Shown in pieces: positions 36,613 to 50,539 of a stretch of 64,000 nucleotides of DNA. A program made the position numbers and the translations under genes. The notes under the pieces were generated by a model. That model did no database searches. It saw only the letters and a program-made list of their open reading frames with translations, and was not told the DNA's origin. Location of the stretch: the NCBI GenBank assembly GCA_018389105.1, contig JACATO010000132.1, forward strand, positions 1,376,501-1,440,500. Reading direction: 5' to 3'. The stretch comes from Nautilus pompilius. Taxonomy: Eukaryota; Mollusca; Cephalopoda; Nautilida; Nautilidae. Each line of letters starts with the position of its first letter. The stretch's first letter is position 1.

Positions 36613-39224
36613 AAAACAAGTCTCAACATGTAGTTTTTTTTTTCTTTTATTGGAGAGCTATTTTGTCATCCATATATGTTTGAAAAGTTTTAAAGTTCAA
36701 ATTTAGACAATTATCTTTGAAATTAATTATAATGATAGTTTTTTTTTTTAAATTATTTATTGTGTAAAATTTCTCTCTGTTAATAGACCAGTTTTTTATT
36801 TTTTTTTTTTTTTAAAAAGTGCAAACAGTGTTACAAACTTTTCTTTTCCAATGAAGGCCATTCTTTCACTAGACAGGGTTATGGTAAATTCGCTGATGGA
36901 ATTTACTGTCACATTATACAATTAAGCTAGAGAAAATGAAGCTACCTTTTGTTGATCTAGCAGATAATTATATGAAGCATGTAATATATATATATATTCT
37001 TTTTCTTGCTTTCCTAATCTTTATAGTTAAATATACTTGTACACTGTTTTTGAAATATGTATAAATATCTTGAAAATCAAACTTATGCAAACTTTTTAAT
37101 TTAAAGTTAATACTATTTTGCACACATGCGCTCAAGGAAGTTCTTGTCATCAGAACTAAACTCTCCAAAGATGGATCTGAATGTGTTTGTGAGTTAAACT
37201 AATGGCTTGTAAAAATTGCAAACTGGGATTGTAATTTCTCACTGCAGAATTGTTTCAAATGTCAGGAAATCTGTCTTTTAAATTTGTACTGATAAAAGAA
37301 AGCATTTTGTTGTAATTTAATTATAACTTGGAAAACCAAACATGCTGGAAATCTTATTTTAAAAAAAAAACCTTTTAAGAGGGAATTATTTACTTTTATA
37401 GACTAAGTTTATGTAAACACTTTTTTAAAATCTCTTTTTACCAGTTTAGAAGAAAACCATCTGTGCTTGTGAATATAGAATGTCCAAGATATTGGCTGAT
37501 TTAAATTCTACTGTAGGAGGGAGGCACAGCTGGTGCCAGGAACCATTTAAGGTCTTCAATAAGTAGTTGCTGGATTCCAGCTAAAAGCATCCCAGTTACA
37601 GACAGATTGCAGTATCTAGATGTTGTATGCAGAGTTGTTGTTTTTTTATTTAAATTCTACTCAACTTTTAAGTTTTACAATTAAGCAAAAGTATGCATAT
37701 TATTGAATGTGAATCTACTGAATATTTATGAATGGCCTTTTGATATGATTATGTCAAAACAATTTATTACTCTATACCTATATACATGGATTTAAAAATC
37801 TTTGATAATCTTGGTGAAAACTAATTTCTATTACACCTCAGGACTTTTTTGTTTGTTTAATTCATCTCTTTATAATTCAAATTCACTTTAAATAGGAAAT
37901 TATAATCTTTTTAATCAACAAGTGTGAAGTAATGGATATTTCCCATACCATGACATGTTTCTAACTGTATGGATTACTCTACCTTGGGGCAACTCTCTTT
38001 CCCGTCTGAAATTACTACATTATATAGTGTCATTTCATGAAGCCATAGTTGAGAACAATTCAATTCTATTCCTCTAAGCACTTAATAGATTACTAAATGA
38101 CAAGATATGTTTTATTTTAAAATTCATGTTGGGCAATGATGTCATTTCATTGTGCTCTCATTCCATCTACAAACCAAACTGGTAAAAATTATCAGTGTAG
38201 AACATGGATCCTCAAAGCAATAGATACCAATTAACAAGTTGCATGGCTTGACATCTTCAAGAAACAGACTCTCCACACCACAGGACCAGCAGACATCTGC
38301 AAATTAAACATAACTAAGAATAGATTTATTGATTTTATAGCAAAAACTATCAGCATTTGTTGGATAATGGCAAACTATTTGCTTGGAATTATTTTAGAAG
38401 CAAGTGGTCTTTTTTTTGGAGGTAAATGTTGATTTTTGCAAACCAATATTTTAGTTACAAGAGAAAGCATTTAACTTTTCACTATTGATAAAATCAATGA
38501 TTTGTGTCATCTGATAGATATAAATTTATTGTGATCCTATTCAAATGCTTTGTTGTGTGGTTGATACTCTTATAGTACATACTTCATTGGCTAGCATTTA
38601 GTTTTATTTTTTTCTCTCATCTTTCTCCAGGAATAATATAATTTTCCTTGACAAAAAAAAAAAATTAAAAGAGTTTTTTTCTATCCCAGGAAAAAACAAA
38701 CCAAGTATCACACAGACATCGGCATCATTAAAAAAAAAACCTGGGAGGAGAACCTAAACAGATGAAAGATTACATTTTGTAACAAATTAATTCTTAGTGA
38801 TCCATAAATTAGAAATATTCTTATTTTGCTTATAATCTGACCTTCAGAGAGCACATGTTCTGAATTTGTTAACTATATGATTTTTAAAAAAAATTAATTA
38901 AATAAAAATTCTGAGAGAAGCAACTCAAGGATAAGATACAAAATAAAATTTCTCTATCTAGTCAGCCTTAAATTTCTCATAAAAATATGGGCAGCATCTT
39001 AAAAAAAAAATGTCTTCTCTATATTTATCAATGTACATAGCAATAAGTAATCCCATGTCTATTATATTGGTATTTTTTGTCTTTTATTGCAGTGAGTTAA
39101 ATAGAAACTTGTTTCTAACCAATCTGGAAAAAAAAAGAAATTAACTAATAGTGTTGAAAAATAAGTTTAAAAGATTTATAAAAAAAACATTTTCAAAATT
39201 AACCAGGATATTTATAAATATAAA
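36613..39224. other. AT-rich intergenic DNA between two tandem arrays
   Basis: Poly-T runs near 36640, 36740 and 36800, a short (AT)n near 36987-36998, and several poly-A runs. No protein or RNA gene recognised. Confidence 0.5.
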
Positions 39225-42200
39225 TGGATTGCAGCATCCATTAACTTAGTATTTTAGTGATCCAATCCAAACTATCATGGATACATATTAACTTAGGTTT
39301 CATTGGTCCCCAGCTTAAAGCCAAACTGTTGTGAACTGCACTGCACATTAATCCAGGGTTTAATGCTCCATTTTTGAAAACTAAATGATGATGGAGAGAA
39401 GTTCACAATTACTTAGCTTTCACTTGTCCCTAGCTCAAAGCCAAACTAACATTGCGCACATCAGTTAAGGTTTTACTTGTTCATAGCCAAACTGTCATTG
39501 AGTACAGAGCACATCACTACTGGGTACGAAAACCAATTTGTTATTTACTGCAGCACACATTAACACTGGTATTACTTGTCCATTATTGAAAACTAGAATG
39601 TCATGGACTGCAGCAACATTGGCTTCACTTGTCCATAACATAAAATGACGCTGTCATGGATTGCAAAAATTATTAATTTGGGTTTAGATTATCCATAACT
39701 GAAAACTGAAATGTAATGGAGTGCAGTGAGCATTAACAACATATCACAGATCCACAGCTGAACTGTCATGAACTGCACTTCACAATAACATGGGTTTCAC
39801 TTGTCCATTGCTGAAGACATGGACCGCAGTCCTTCTTAACTACATTTTATTTGTCAATATCCAAAATCCATTATTTTCATTACCTACAGCACCCACTAAC
39901 TCAATGTTTGTTTTTAGTTGAAAAGCAAACTATCATAGACTGCAGCTCACATTAATGCAGGTTTTACTTGCCCATAACTGAGTACTAGATTGTCGTGGAC
40001 TGCAGTTAGCATTAACTCATGTTTTCCTTTTTCATATTTGAAAAACAATTTATCATTTACTGCAGCACGCATTAACTTGGGTTTCACTTTTCTATATCTG
40101 AAAACAAACTATCATGGACTTCATAAATTATTAAATTGAGTTTCACTGGTTATTAACTATAAACCAATCCTTCATGAATTACAGCATACATCAACTTGGG
40201 TTTTATGTGTTCATAGCTAAAATCCAAATCTCATTAAATACAGCAAACATTAAGATTGGTTCACTTGTCCTCAGCTGAAAATAACATTGTCATGGCTGGT
40301 AGAAATCAGTAACACGAGATTCAGTGATCCATAGTTAAACACCGCAGTGCACATTTAGTTGTCTTTCATTGGTTCTTAGCTAAAATTCAATCTTTCATGT
40401 ACTGTAGTGCATATTAATTTGAGATTTACTTGTCAATATATGAAAACCAAAATATTATGTACTACAGTGCACATTAACCTGGATTTTGCTTGTCTATTGG
40501 TGAAAAAAGTCTGTTATTGTCTGTATTAACTAGAGCTTTTCTTGTTCATACTCGAATGCAAAACAATCATAGACTATACCTTAAATTAACTCAGGTATTA
40601 ATGGTTCATTTCTGAAAAAAAATAAATTACACATCCACATTAAATAGGTTTTATTTGTCCATATCTAAAATCCTTGTTGTCCAAAAAACAGTAGCCCACA
40701 TTAACTTTGGTTATACTTGTTTGTAGCTGATGACAAGACTGTCATCAACATCAGCACACTTTAACTTGGTTTTACTTGTCCATAGCTGAAATCTAAACTG
40801 TCATTATCTGCAGTCAACACAAACTAAGGCTTTACATGTCCATATCTGAACACAAAACAATCATAGACTACAGGGCACATTTAATTGAGCTTTTGTTGTC
40901 CAATTCTGAAAAACAATCTTTCATGGACCTCAGCACATTTAATTGTCATTGATTGCAGCAAACATCATCAGGTTTTACTTGTTTTTATCAGTAAACCAAA
41001 CTGTTTTGGACTTTAGATATATTCACCCAAGTTTTACTCATCTATAACTGAAAAGAAAATTTTCATGGAATACAGAACACATCTGCACACTTTTTACTTG
41101 TACAGCTAAAAAAAAAACAAACTGTCACAATCTATAGCGTACATTCTCTCAGGTTTTACTAATCAGTAGCTAAAACCAAAGTTTTATATACTGCAGCCCA
41201 CAATAATTCAGATTTAACTCATCTAATTTGGAAAACTAAATTGTCAAGAATTACAGAACACATTTACTGGTGTTTTAGCTTTCTACAGCAAAAAATCAAA
41301 CTGCCATAGTCTATAACATATATTCACTAAGACAACACTTGTCCATGGATAAAAATCAAACTGTGATAGCTTACAGGATGCATTCATGGAAATTTCACCT
41401 GTTCTTTGCTAAATCCAAACTGTCAACCATTTGAGAGCATAATTGCACAGGTTTTATTCCTCTGTAAATAAAACCAAACTGCCATAGTCTACACTATTAC
41501 ATTTACTGGAATTCTATTGTCCATATCAAAAAAGACAAACTGCCCATTTTATGCACATTTTACTTGTCCATTGTTAAAAACCAAACTTTCATGGACTAAA
41601 TTGCACATTAATACATGTTTTACCCATCCATATCTAAGAAGCAAACTGTCAGTAACTACAGTGCACATTCTTGCTGTTTTAACTTGTCCAGAGCTAAAAG
41701 AAAACTGTATTGATCTACAGCAAACATTCACGCAGGTTTTACCCTTCTGTCACTAAAAACCACAGTCAATGACTACAGTGTATATTTACTAAAATGTATT
41801 TGTATGTAGCTAAAAAACAAAAACTGTCATGGATTACAGAGAACATCCATGCGAATTTTATTTGTTCAATGCCATAAACCAAACTGTGAAAAAGTATAGC
41901 TCAGATTTGTGCAGCTTTTGTTCATTCATAGGTAAAAACCAAACTGTCAAGCACTACAGCATACATTCACATGGATTTGACCACACCATTGTTGAAAGCC
42001 AAATTGCCATTGAAAACAGCCTAGCATACTAACACAAGTTTCACCTGTCCATGGCTAAAAACCAAAATGCCATACACTACAGCGTATATTCATGAAGGTT
42101 TACTCTTCCACAGATAAAACAAAACCACTGTCGACTACAGGTACATTATTGAAGGTTTTACTCATCTCTAGCTAAAAAAAGCAAACTGTCAAGCACTACA

Positions 42201-43009
42201 GTGTACATTCATGTGTTTTACTCATCCATGGCTGAAGTCTAAATTGCCAATGATTTCATTGCACTTCAACATAGGCTTCGTGTATTGACTGCTGACATAC
42301 AATGCGTCAATGACCACAGTACACATTTTACTTGTCCACAGTTAAAAACCAAACTATCATGCACTGCAGAAAACATTTACTAAAATTTTATTGCTCCATA
42401 AAAAAAAAACAAAAATACTGTCATGAACTACAGCACGCACACTTACAGATTTTAATCATTTGAAGCAAAGACCAAACTATTGGTCTACAGCATATATCCA
42501 CACAACTTTTGCAGGTCCATAGCAGAAAACTATATTTTCAGGGAATACAGAATGCATCTATTAGAAACTTTTTGGTCCATTAATAAAAAGTAACATGTTG
42601 TGAACTACAGTGTACAAGAATAGTGTTTTTATTCAGTTATAGTAGAAAATGAAACTTTTATGTGCTACAGCATACATTCACCTTGTCTCTGATTTCAGCA
42701 CACGTTAACAGCTTTTTTACTTGCATATTGCTGACAGCCAAACTGTCAATAAATACACATTTGCACAAACTTAACTTATCCATAGCAAAAAACTGAAATG
42801 GCATGAACTAGAGGATATATTCATATAGATGTTACTTTTCCCTAGCCAAAATCCAAAATCTTATGGAATACATTATATAGTCACAAAGATGTTATTTGTT
42901 CATTGCCAAGTCAGCAAATACAGCACACGTTGTTACAGGTTTTACTCATCTGCAGCTGCAACATAACCATTGGACTACATCATATATTCACAGATAATCT
43001 ACTTGTTGA
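39225..43009. repeat. Degenerate ~60-bp tandem array, left part
   Basis: A long minisatellite or satellite-like array. The typical unit runs ACTTGTCCATAGCTGAAAAC, then CAAACTGTCATGGACTGCAG, then CACACATTAACTCAGGTTTT, which is 60 bp. Units are all in one orientation and strongly diverged, with small indels. Because 60 is a multiple of three, short ORFs with a 20-residue periodicity arise (for example 41517-41756). I treat these as artefacts of the repeat. The array continues after the inserted pogo-type element. Confidence 0.9.
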
Positions 43010-43011
43010 TA

Positions 43012-43510
43012 CAGGTTGAGAATCCCTTATCCAAAATTCTGAAAACTCCAAAATCCAAAATATTTTTGGAGTGTTTTCAGTGGAAAATTCCAGGTTCCTG
43101 GGCGATGTGCAGATCCTGACACGCTTGACATAGGCGCATTACTCACCGTAATTTTTGTGCTTTGTTGTTGGTGTGAATATACTCTGAAAATATCGAAAAG
43201 GCCTACAAATACCCCTACAGTACCGGTAGGCCTACCATAGTGATAGCTTACCTTTCTGATGGTTAAATGTACATCTTTTTCTTATGGTTTTATGCACAAA
43301 ATAATTTTAAAAATATTTCATAAAACTACCTATAGGTCATATGTATCCATATGCAGTTATAATGTTGTAAATGAACTTGTGCCCGATCCCCATTCCCCAG
43401 TGGGTTAGCTACCAAATTATGCCAGTATATCTGTATTTCAAAATCTGAAAAATTCCAGAATCCAAAACACATTTGGCCCAAAGGATTTCGGATAAGGGAT
43501 TCTCAACCTG
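43012..43510. mobile_element. Pogo/Tigger-type non-autonomous element, 499 bp
   Basis: Begins CAGGTTGAGAATCCCTTATC and ends with its inverse, GATAAGGGATTCTCAACCTG. The outermost 21 bp are perfect inverted repeats, flanked by TA at 43010-43011 and 43511-43512. Removing the element plus one TA rejoins ACTTGTTGA-TA-GCTTTAAATCAAACTG, a normal unit of the surrounding array. No ORF. Its ends and internal order resemble, from memory, an abundant vertebrate Tigger-derived MITE whose ends read CAGGTTGAGTATCCCTTATC. That match is recollection, not a search. Confidence 0.9.
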
Positions 43511-43512
43511 TA

Positions 43513-45600
43513 GCTTTAAATCAAACTGTGAATGACTTCAGCACAACATTTCTGTAGGTATTTTTCATCCATTGCTAAAAAATAAACTATCATACACTAC
43601 AGTATATATTTTTGCAGGGTTTTCTTGTCCTGAGCTAAAACAAAACTCTATTGGACTACAGCATACATTTACTGGAATTATAATTGTCTATAGCTAAAAA
43701 CCAATCTAGCATGTACTATAGCAAACATTTTTTTAAAGTTTATTTATCTATGTTGAAAACAAAACTGCCATGGAATGTAGAGCATATTAATTCAGGTTTT
43801 ACATGTCTATTGCTGAAAACCAATCTCATCGATTATAGTGAATATTGTCACATGGTTTCATGTAGTCCAAAGCTGTAAACAATCTGATATAACTGCAAAG
43901 AAAATTACCCTGCTTTCACTTTTCCATTGCTGAAAACCAAACTGTTTTACACTGCAGGGTATATTAACTTGGGCTTTACTTGTCTTCTGCTGAAAACCAA
44001 TCTATCATACACTGCAGCGCACATTAACTCTGCTTTTATTTGTTCAGTACTGAAATCCAGTCATGGACTACAGCCTACATTAATTTGGGCTTCACTTGTC
44101 CAATGTTGGAAACCAAACTGTCATTGACTGTAGTGAATATTGTCACGTGATTTTAGTGGCATAAAGCCAAAAACAATCTGACATGACTGCAGAGCAAATT
44201 ACCTCAGTTTCACTTTTCCATTACTGAAAACCAAACTGTTATAGAGTGCAGAGTATATTAACTGGGACTTTACTTGTCTTTGGCTGAAAATCAATCTGTC
44301 ATACACTTCAGCACACATTAACTCAAGTTTTACTTTTCCAGTACAAAAAAAAACAATCATGGACTACAGCCTACATTAATTTAGGTTCCACTTGTCCATT
44401 GCTGAAAACTAGTCTGTCATGGAGTGTAGCACATATTAACTCTAGTTTTACTTTTCCACATAAGAAATTCCATAGCTGAAGAACAATCTGTCATGGAATG
44501 GAGCACACATTAACTTGTTATTAACTTTTCCATAGATTAAAAAACTAATCTGTGAATGATTGTAGTTGACATCATCTATAGATTAACTCATTCATTGTGC
44601 AAAACAAACTGTCTTGCAGTGGGATATCGCATGATTTCAGTAGCCCATAGTCAAAAACCAACTTGACATGACTGCAGAATGTTTTCCCTTTTTTTAATGC
44701 AGAAAAAAAAAACTGTTATAGACTGAAATTGGGATTTATTTTAGAGTCAATTGTGGAAAATGAAAATGTCATCAACTGTACACATTATTTTAGGTTCGCT
44801 TCTCCATAGCTGAAAACCAGTCTGTGGTAGATTGTAGCTGACATCATCTCTAGATTAACTTGTTAAGCCTAACTGTCTTGGATTACAGTGAGCATTGTAA
44901 CAGGATTTTTATGGTCCAAAGCAAAAAATTAGTCTGACATGAACTGCAGAGCAAATTGACTCAGGTTTCACTTGTCCATGGGACTGAATGACACATGAAC
45001 TCAGAGTATTACTTGTCCTTATCTAAAAACAAATAAACTTTGAAAGACTGCATGCCACATTAACTCAAGTGTTACCGTTTCCATAACTGAAACAAAACCA
45101 TCTTTGACTGAAGTGCACCTTAAATATACTTTTAGTCATCTACAGATGAAAACCAAACTATTACAAAGTGCAGCGCACATTAACTGGGACTTTACTTGTA
45201 CATAGCCAAAAACCAAACTGGCATGTACCAAAGTGCACAATGACTAGGATTTAAATGTGTCCATAGTTGAAAGTGAAGTTCTCATGGACTGCAGACCATG
45301 TTAACTCAGGTTCCACTGTTTCTGTAGCTGAAACAAAACTGACTTAGACAGTAGAACCCATTTACTTTGGTTCCAGAATTTCTGTAGCAGGAAACTTAAA
45401 TGTCAAGTTCTAAAGTCAGCATTGACTGTACCAAACATTAACTTGGGTTTTACTAGACAGTAGCTGAAAGACAAACCATCATGGACTACAGCTCACATTA
45501 ACTTTAATTATACTGGTCCTTTGTTGAAAACAATTTTCAGCACTCTTTAATTTGCTATTTTTTGTGGTCAGTAGTTTAAATACAAACTTTCATTGAATCT
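43513..45600. repeat. Degenerate ~60-bp tandem array, right part
   Basis: Same unit and orientation as 39225-43009. It fades out around 45540-45600, where GTGGTCAGTAGTTTAAATAC and CAAACTTTCATTGAATCTG are the last recognisable unit. Left and right parts total about 5.9 kb of repeat, roughly 98 units. ORFs such as 43684-43878 and 43927-44127 are periodic artefacts. Confidence 0.88.
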
Positions 45601-47769
45601 GTCAAAAGACATGTCAGTGCATTTTTTATAAGATGCAGCTATGCATACCAAATCACCCAATGTTTCCCAGAACCTTTAGTTCAACTTACTGAATAATGAA
45701 GAGGTGTTCTTCAACAAAAGGGCCAGATGATTTATACAAAATTAATTTAAATAAGGTGTTTAGTGGGAGATCATATGTTGCACAGGCAATAAAGAGTGAC
45801 ACTGGATAGCAAATGATCTTTAATGGATAATACAAATATCTTAAAGACCAACATGGAGAATGGAAGCTAACAAAGTTGATGTAAATACCATGTTTACATA
45901 GTTTTTTATGACATACTTTAGACTAAACAAAAAGTCATCTTAAATTCATTTAATTACTGACATGAAGAATGAAAAGAGTGCATTTAGGTGGTATTTACAT
46001 TTTTCTTCATATTTAATATCATGTAAATATGTCATGTGAAGATGGACTGAAATTTTTTTATCAATCAGTAACAATCACTTTTCACTTAATGCAATTTAAG
46101 AATAAATGTTAAAAGCTTATTATTTATGTTGCATTGTGGGAATCTATGTGAATCCCCCCCCACTTACATAGTTGGTTTAAAATCTCTATGGCATCAACAT
46201 AGGTTTATCAAAGTGCCCCTCTTCTCCTTTCCCGTCATTCTTTGATTTTTATACCTTAGTCATGATGGATATAGTTATCTTAGGTATCTACCTTATCATG
46301 AGAAGTTTCTGAAATTCAGAAGTTCCGATTCCCTTATAACCAATAGTTGGTGGAGCATTGTTCTGTTCAAGAAAGCTATAATCACTTGAATGGAATCTCA
46401 CTTCTCTCTATAAGAAAAGAGAAAAAAATTATAAATTTCTTAGTTTTTTCTTGTCATAAATATTATTGTGTAAAATATCTTGAATATCTACAATTACCAT
46501 ACTATTTTCTTTTAAAAACAAGTTTTTATTTTAATGTCTTATGAAAAATATACATTCTCTCATAATCTGTACATTCTATTTCCTGAACTGTATTGTATGC
46601 CTTGTTTGACAGCTGACAATTGTTGAGAACCAGTGGCAGATCTGCCTGACTGTAACTGCACTATAGGAGATGGCATATTAGCTGAAAGGATATTTGTGGA
46701 GGAGACAGCTTAACTGAACAGATTGCTCAATGTTACTAAAACTTGTTAAAACAGCAGAATAGACTTGGATGTCTTTAGACAGGTTTTGCAAAAATTTTTT
46801 AAAAATATTTTCAAGGTTATTGTTTTCTCTTTGTTGCTCATTCCAAATGATTAGTATCAGATGTCGATTTATGTAGTAGAAATGTTTTTCTACATATTAA
46901 TTAGACATTCTTGGCTTGATCTGCAGCATCTGTTGGTTTTGAACACGATGTAGGCAGAAACTGAAATAAAAGCAGCACGTTTAATTTCTCAAAACTATAA
47001 AAACATTACCAGGATTCAGACAGATAAGATGCACTTCTTTCACAAAAGCATGAGCAATTAGAAATGAAGGAAACTCCAAGATCCATTCGATACATACATT
47101 ACAGTAACTGATTTTCAGTGAAAGTTGGAATTTAAAAAAAGTTAATAAAGTTTATTGTTTTCAATATTTTAAAATCTTCCTGTTAATATTTTCCCACCTG
47201 AATAATACTATCAGCAATCAGTCTGTCTGTTTATCTGTAAACTGTACTACATATTCTTTAAATTTCAGTATAACCATAGGTGCAAAAAAATATCTACCCA
47301 GATGTTTAAATGCAAACACTACCTATTCCATATATAGAGTGACAGGTAATAAAATAATTAATCTGTAATTTGTTTGCATATTAATATTATAATATATATA
47401 TGTATATCTGCACAAACTGCTGATTCATATGTAGTTTATGCATGATTATGCTTTCTAAATGATGAATGACTGTAATGGGATTTTAAGAACCTACTGACCT
47501 ATGGACAGTTTATACGATCTACTAGGACTCGTACAGAATCCTGGTGGTCTTTGCCTTTGTCTGTATAATGAAAGCAGAGAATTCTACAAAGGAAACAGAA
47601 TTTTAATTTTGTTTTTGTCTGTCTACTTCACACTACTACACCATTTTCAATCTTCACATTTTTTGTTCAACTTTTCCGGTTGCTTATAGTTTAAACCACA
47701 TGGTGTTAAAATGTGTAGGTGATTTTTAAAAAAAAACAAAAAACAAAAAAAAAAAACATTAAAGTTTAT
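45601..47769. other. AT-rich intergenic DNA, no gene
   Basis: No recognised gene. Contains a C8 run near 46155 and poly-A near 47735-47757. Confidence 0.5.
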
Positions 47770-48010
47770 AACGCGTAAAATGAAGCTTAGTGAGTCATGC
47801 TGAGCAGACAGTGCCAGTCTGTATCATGAGCCGGTGAATTTTCAACAGCAGACGGCAAGATGGCTTGGTAATCAATAATTTTTTCTTGAAATTACTTTGT
47901 AATGTCTGACTTGTTTAGCCTTTCAAGCGCAGACGGAGTGTGCAGAATTGCTCCTGTGAGACTTGAATCACCAAGGAGTGATTTATCTCACAGCAAACAG
48001 TAAAATTTGA
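47770..48010. promoter_or_regulatory. Candidate conserved cis-regulatory block
   Basis: GC-richer island in very AT-rich sequence, with no ORF. Visible motifs are TGAGTCATGCTGAGCA (AP-1/Maf-like) near 47789, GTAATCAATAATT near 47867, and GTGATTTATC (Hox/Pbx-like) near 47978. Function inferred. Confidence 0.3.
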
Positions 48011-48719
48011 AAAATTTCCACTTTCTGAAATGGAATCCATAAAAAAAAAAACAATGAAAAGCATTCTTCATTTCTTATTTTTAAGTTTATATAGAAGATA
48101 TCAAAATTAATTAAGGGTCTTTTTGACTACTTGGCTCATTTTTAGACAAGTTTTACTGTTACAAATAAATCACTTGTTTTATTTTGTTTTTTTTTTTAAT
48201 GTGCACTTCAAAATAAAACAAAATCTGGGGTCACTCAAATGAATAAAGATAATATTTTTTTAAAAAAATCAAATAAGCAAAATATACTTGTTCATTTGCA
48301 GCTAAAAAATTGAAATAAATTTTTTTAAAGATATGATTCAGATTTGCATATTTTAAGTTTAATAAATATTTATTAAATCTCTATTCTAAGATTGGTTAGT
48401 TAATTTTTTTGTATTTATTTTGCTAGCTCATATAAACAGGTTTCATTACTTGATTTTTTTAAAAATTAAGATAACTTTTGTTTCTTTATGTAAAAAAAAA
48501 AATTATAATATATTATTCGTGTAAACAAAATTATGAGAAGCAGAGGATTATTGTTTTTTGTATGTATATTTTGTTACCAGAGCGGAAAGAAGAACAAACA
48601 CACAAAATAGCCTATTGTTTACTTTTCGTTTTTTTCTAAAAGGGTTTTCTACACAAATTGTGGAAAAGCCAATATTTTCTTTAATGACTAATTAAAATGG
48701 TCAAATGTAATGCATTTTT
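48011..48719. other. AT-rich intergenic DNA, no gene
   Basis: Poly-T and poly-A rich, with no features. Confidence 0.5.
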
Positions 48720-48870
48720 CTTTGACAGTAACCGTTTATAACCAGTCTGATTCTGAATAAACTAAACATCTGTACAGTTGAACAATACAAGCCATTCATC
48801 TTATCATGTCCCTTGTGCGGAGTTCACTCTCCATTTGAAAACACAAGGGGAGACAATCGGCTTTAAAGTA
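48720..48870. promoter_or_regulatory. Candidate conserved cis-regulatory block
   Basis: Short complex island: TTGACAGTAACCGTTTATAA (Meis-like TGACAG, Hox-like TTTATAA), GAACAATACAAG (SOX-like), and an inverted pair CCCTTGTG near 48811 and CACAAGGGG near 48842. No ORF. Function inferred. Confidence 0.27.
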
Positions 48871-50539
48871 ATCAAATAGATAAATACACTTTTAGTAAAT
48901 TTAATTTGTTCTAAGGAAACATTACGAGATGGATACTGTAAAAAAAAAATTTCAAAATTTTTACTAGCTTGAGGTGATAGCTTGAAGTGATCTCCCTAAC
49001 CAAATGTCAAAGAATTAAGTGGGCTAAATTTTATTTTTTGTTGAGTTATAGTAAAATATTCTGATGTTATCTTCCTCCTTGTGTTATTTTGTCTTCATAC
49101 TCTATTTCGTTTTGTCATACAGATTTAATCTGATAGTATTTTTTTCTTTGTTTTGTAATTTTCAGCAATTGAAAATTTCTTATTTTCTTCTGTGGACTGT
49201 CATATAATGTCTGTTACCTTTGTTTCTGGATACTATGTAAACTGAAAATGAAAAAGGAATTGGAAGTTCCATGTTAGTGAAGGAAATACACAAAGTATTA
49301 ATGAAGTCAGAGCAAATTTGGAAACTCTACAAAATTTTATATCTGTAAATGTAAGATTTCAAATAGTGCATCCTAAAATTTCTGAAGTTTTCCATTGAAA
49401 AGTTGTAGAATGCAAATAAAAGTGTTTTCACAAGTTTTAAAAATTTGGTTAACTGATAATTATTAAAGCTTCATTGTTGGTAGTGACAAGTGCAGTTGTT
49501 GTGATATAATAGGACAATTATATAATTTTACTATAGACTAGTATGCCTTTCGAATGTGATTTATATAAAGAATAGCAAATAAAAACACAGTTCATCAGCA
49601 TGTTATAAACTTAGAGAAGAAAATAAGAAGAGTCATCTGCTAACATTTGGTTCTATTGCAAAAATAGGAGAAAGCATTTCCTTAAAACTGTGCTGTTGTA
49701 AATTTTGTGAAAAATATTAATAGAATCTGTCAACTGCTTTCATGGTTTTAGAAAACCACAAAGGAGAGAGAAATAAAACAAAAGCTCTGAAATAAATAAT
49801 TATTAAAATACCTTAGTCTTGTGTAAGTATAATAGGGAGAAAATGGAATGACATATAGAGAGAACAGGACCTTCAAATAAAAAAAAAATGAAGGGCAACT
49901 TGGACATAATAATAACAAAAAAGGATGGTGATGGTTGATAGTTGGCTGCCATATTAAAAACTTTAATTATAAATTGTGTGTAGCAAAAGGAATGAGAGAT
50001 CAATCAAAACATTGAGGTAATGATCCAGAGAGAGAGAGAGAAAGAGAGATACATGATGTAATGGAACAGCAATTAGTAAGATTTCATTACACTTGTTTCA
50101 AAGAATACATTTTAAAATGTTAAACAAGTGCACTGGCTCACACTGCTGATCAGAAAGGTGTGGTTTGTTCATAAATTTTCTGTCATAAAAAAATTTAATT
50201 TATGCACTGGGTCACAACTCTGGCAGCATTTAAATAAACATGAAAGTTATAAATCACAATATATAGAAGCAAAAAAAAATAAATGAAGCATTTCAAATTA
50301 AATGCTACACTCAAAATAATGCTTTTTTTTTATATTTAGAGAAAAAAATGCTGGAGAAGAGGGCATATTACAGTGATGCTTAAGACAATCCTAAATGCTG
50401 GGTTTTCTGGGTGGTTTAATGGAATTATTTCATTTGTGGCAAATATCTCAAGATTAAAGACAAAATAACAAACTGGTTTTCCACAGTGAAGAGTCAAGAC
50501 GAACAGCGCGGCTTTAAAAAAAATATACAAATGTGAGAA
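48871..50539. other. AT-rich intergenic DNA, no gene
   Basis: AT-rich, with a (GA)n run at about 50026-50048. No protein similarity. Confidence 0.5.

Noticed and set aside
39225-45600. CRISPR-like regular repeats
   Set aside because: The units are contiguous and all diverged, with no unique spacers. This is a eukaryotic tandem array.
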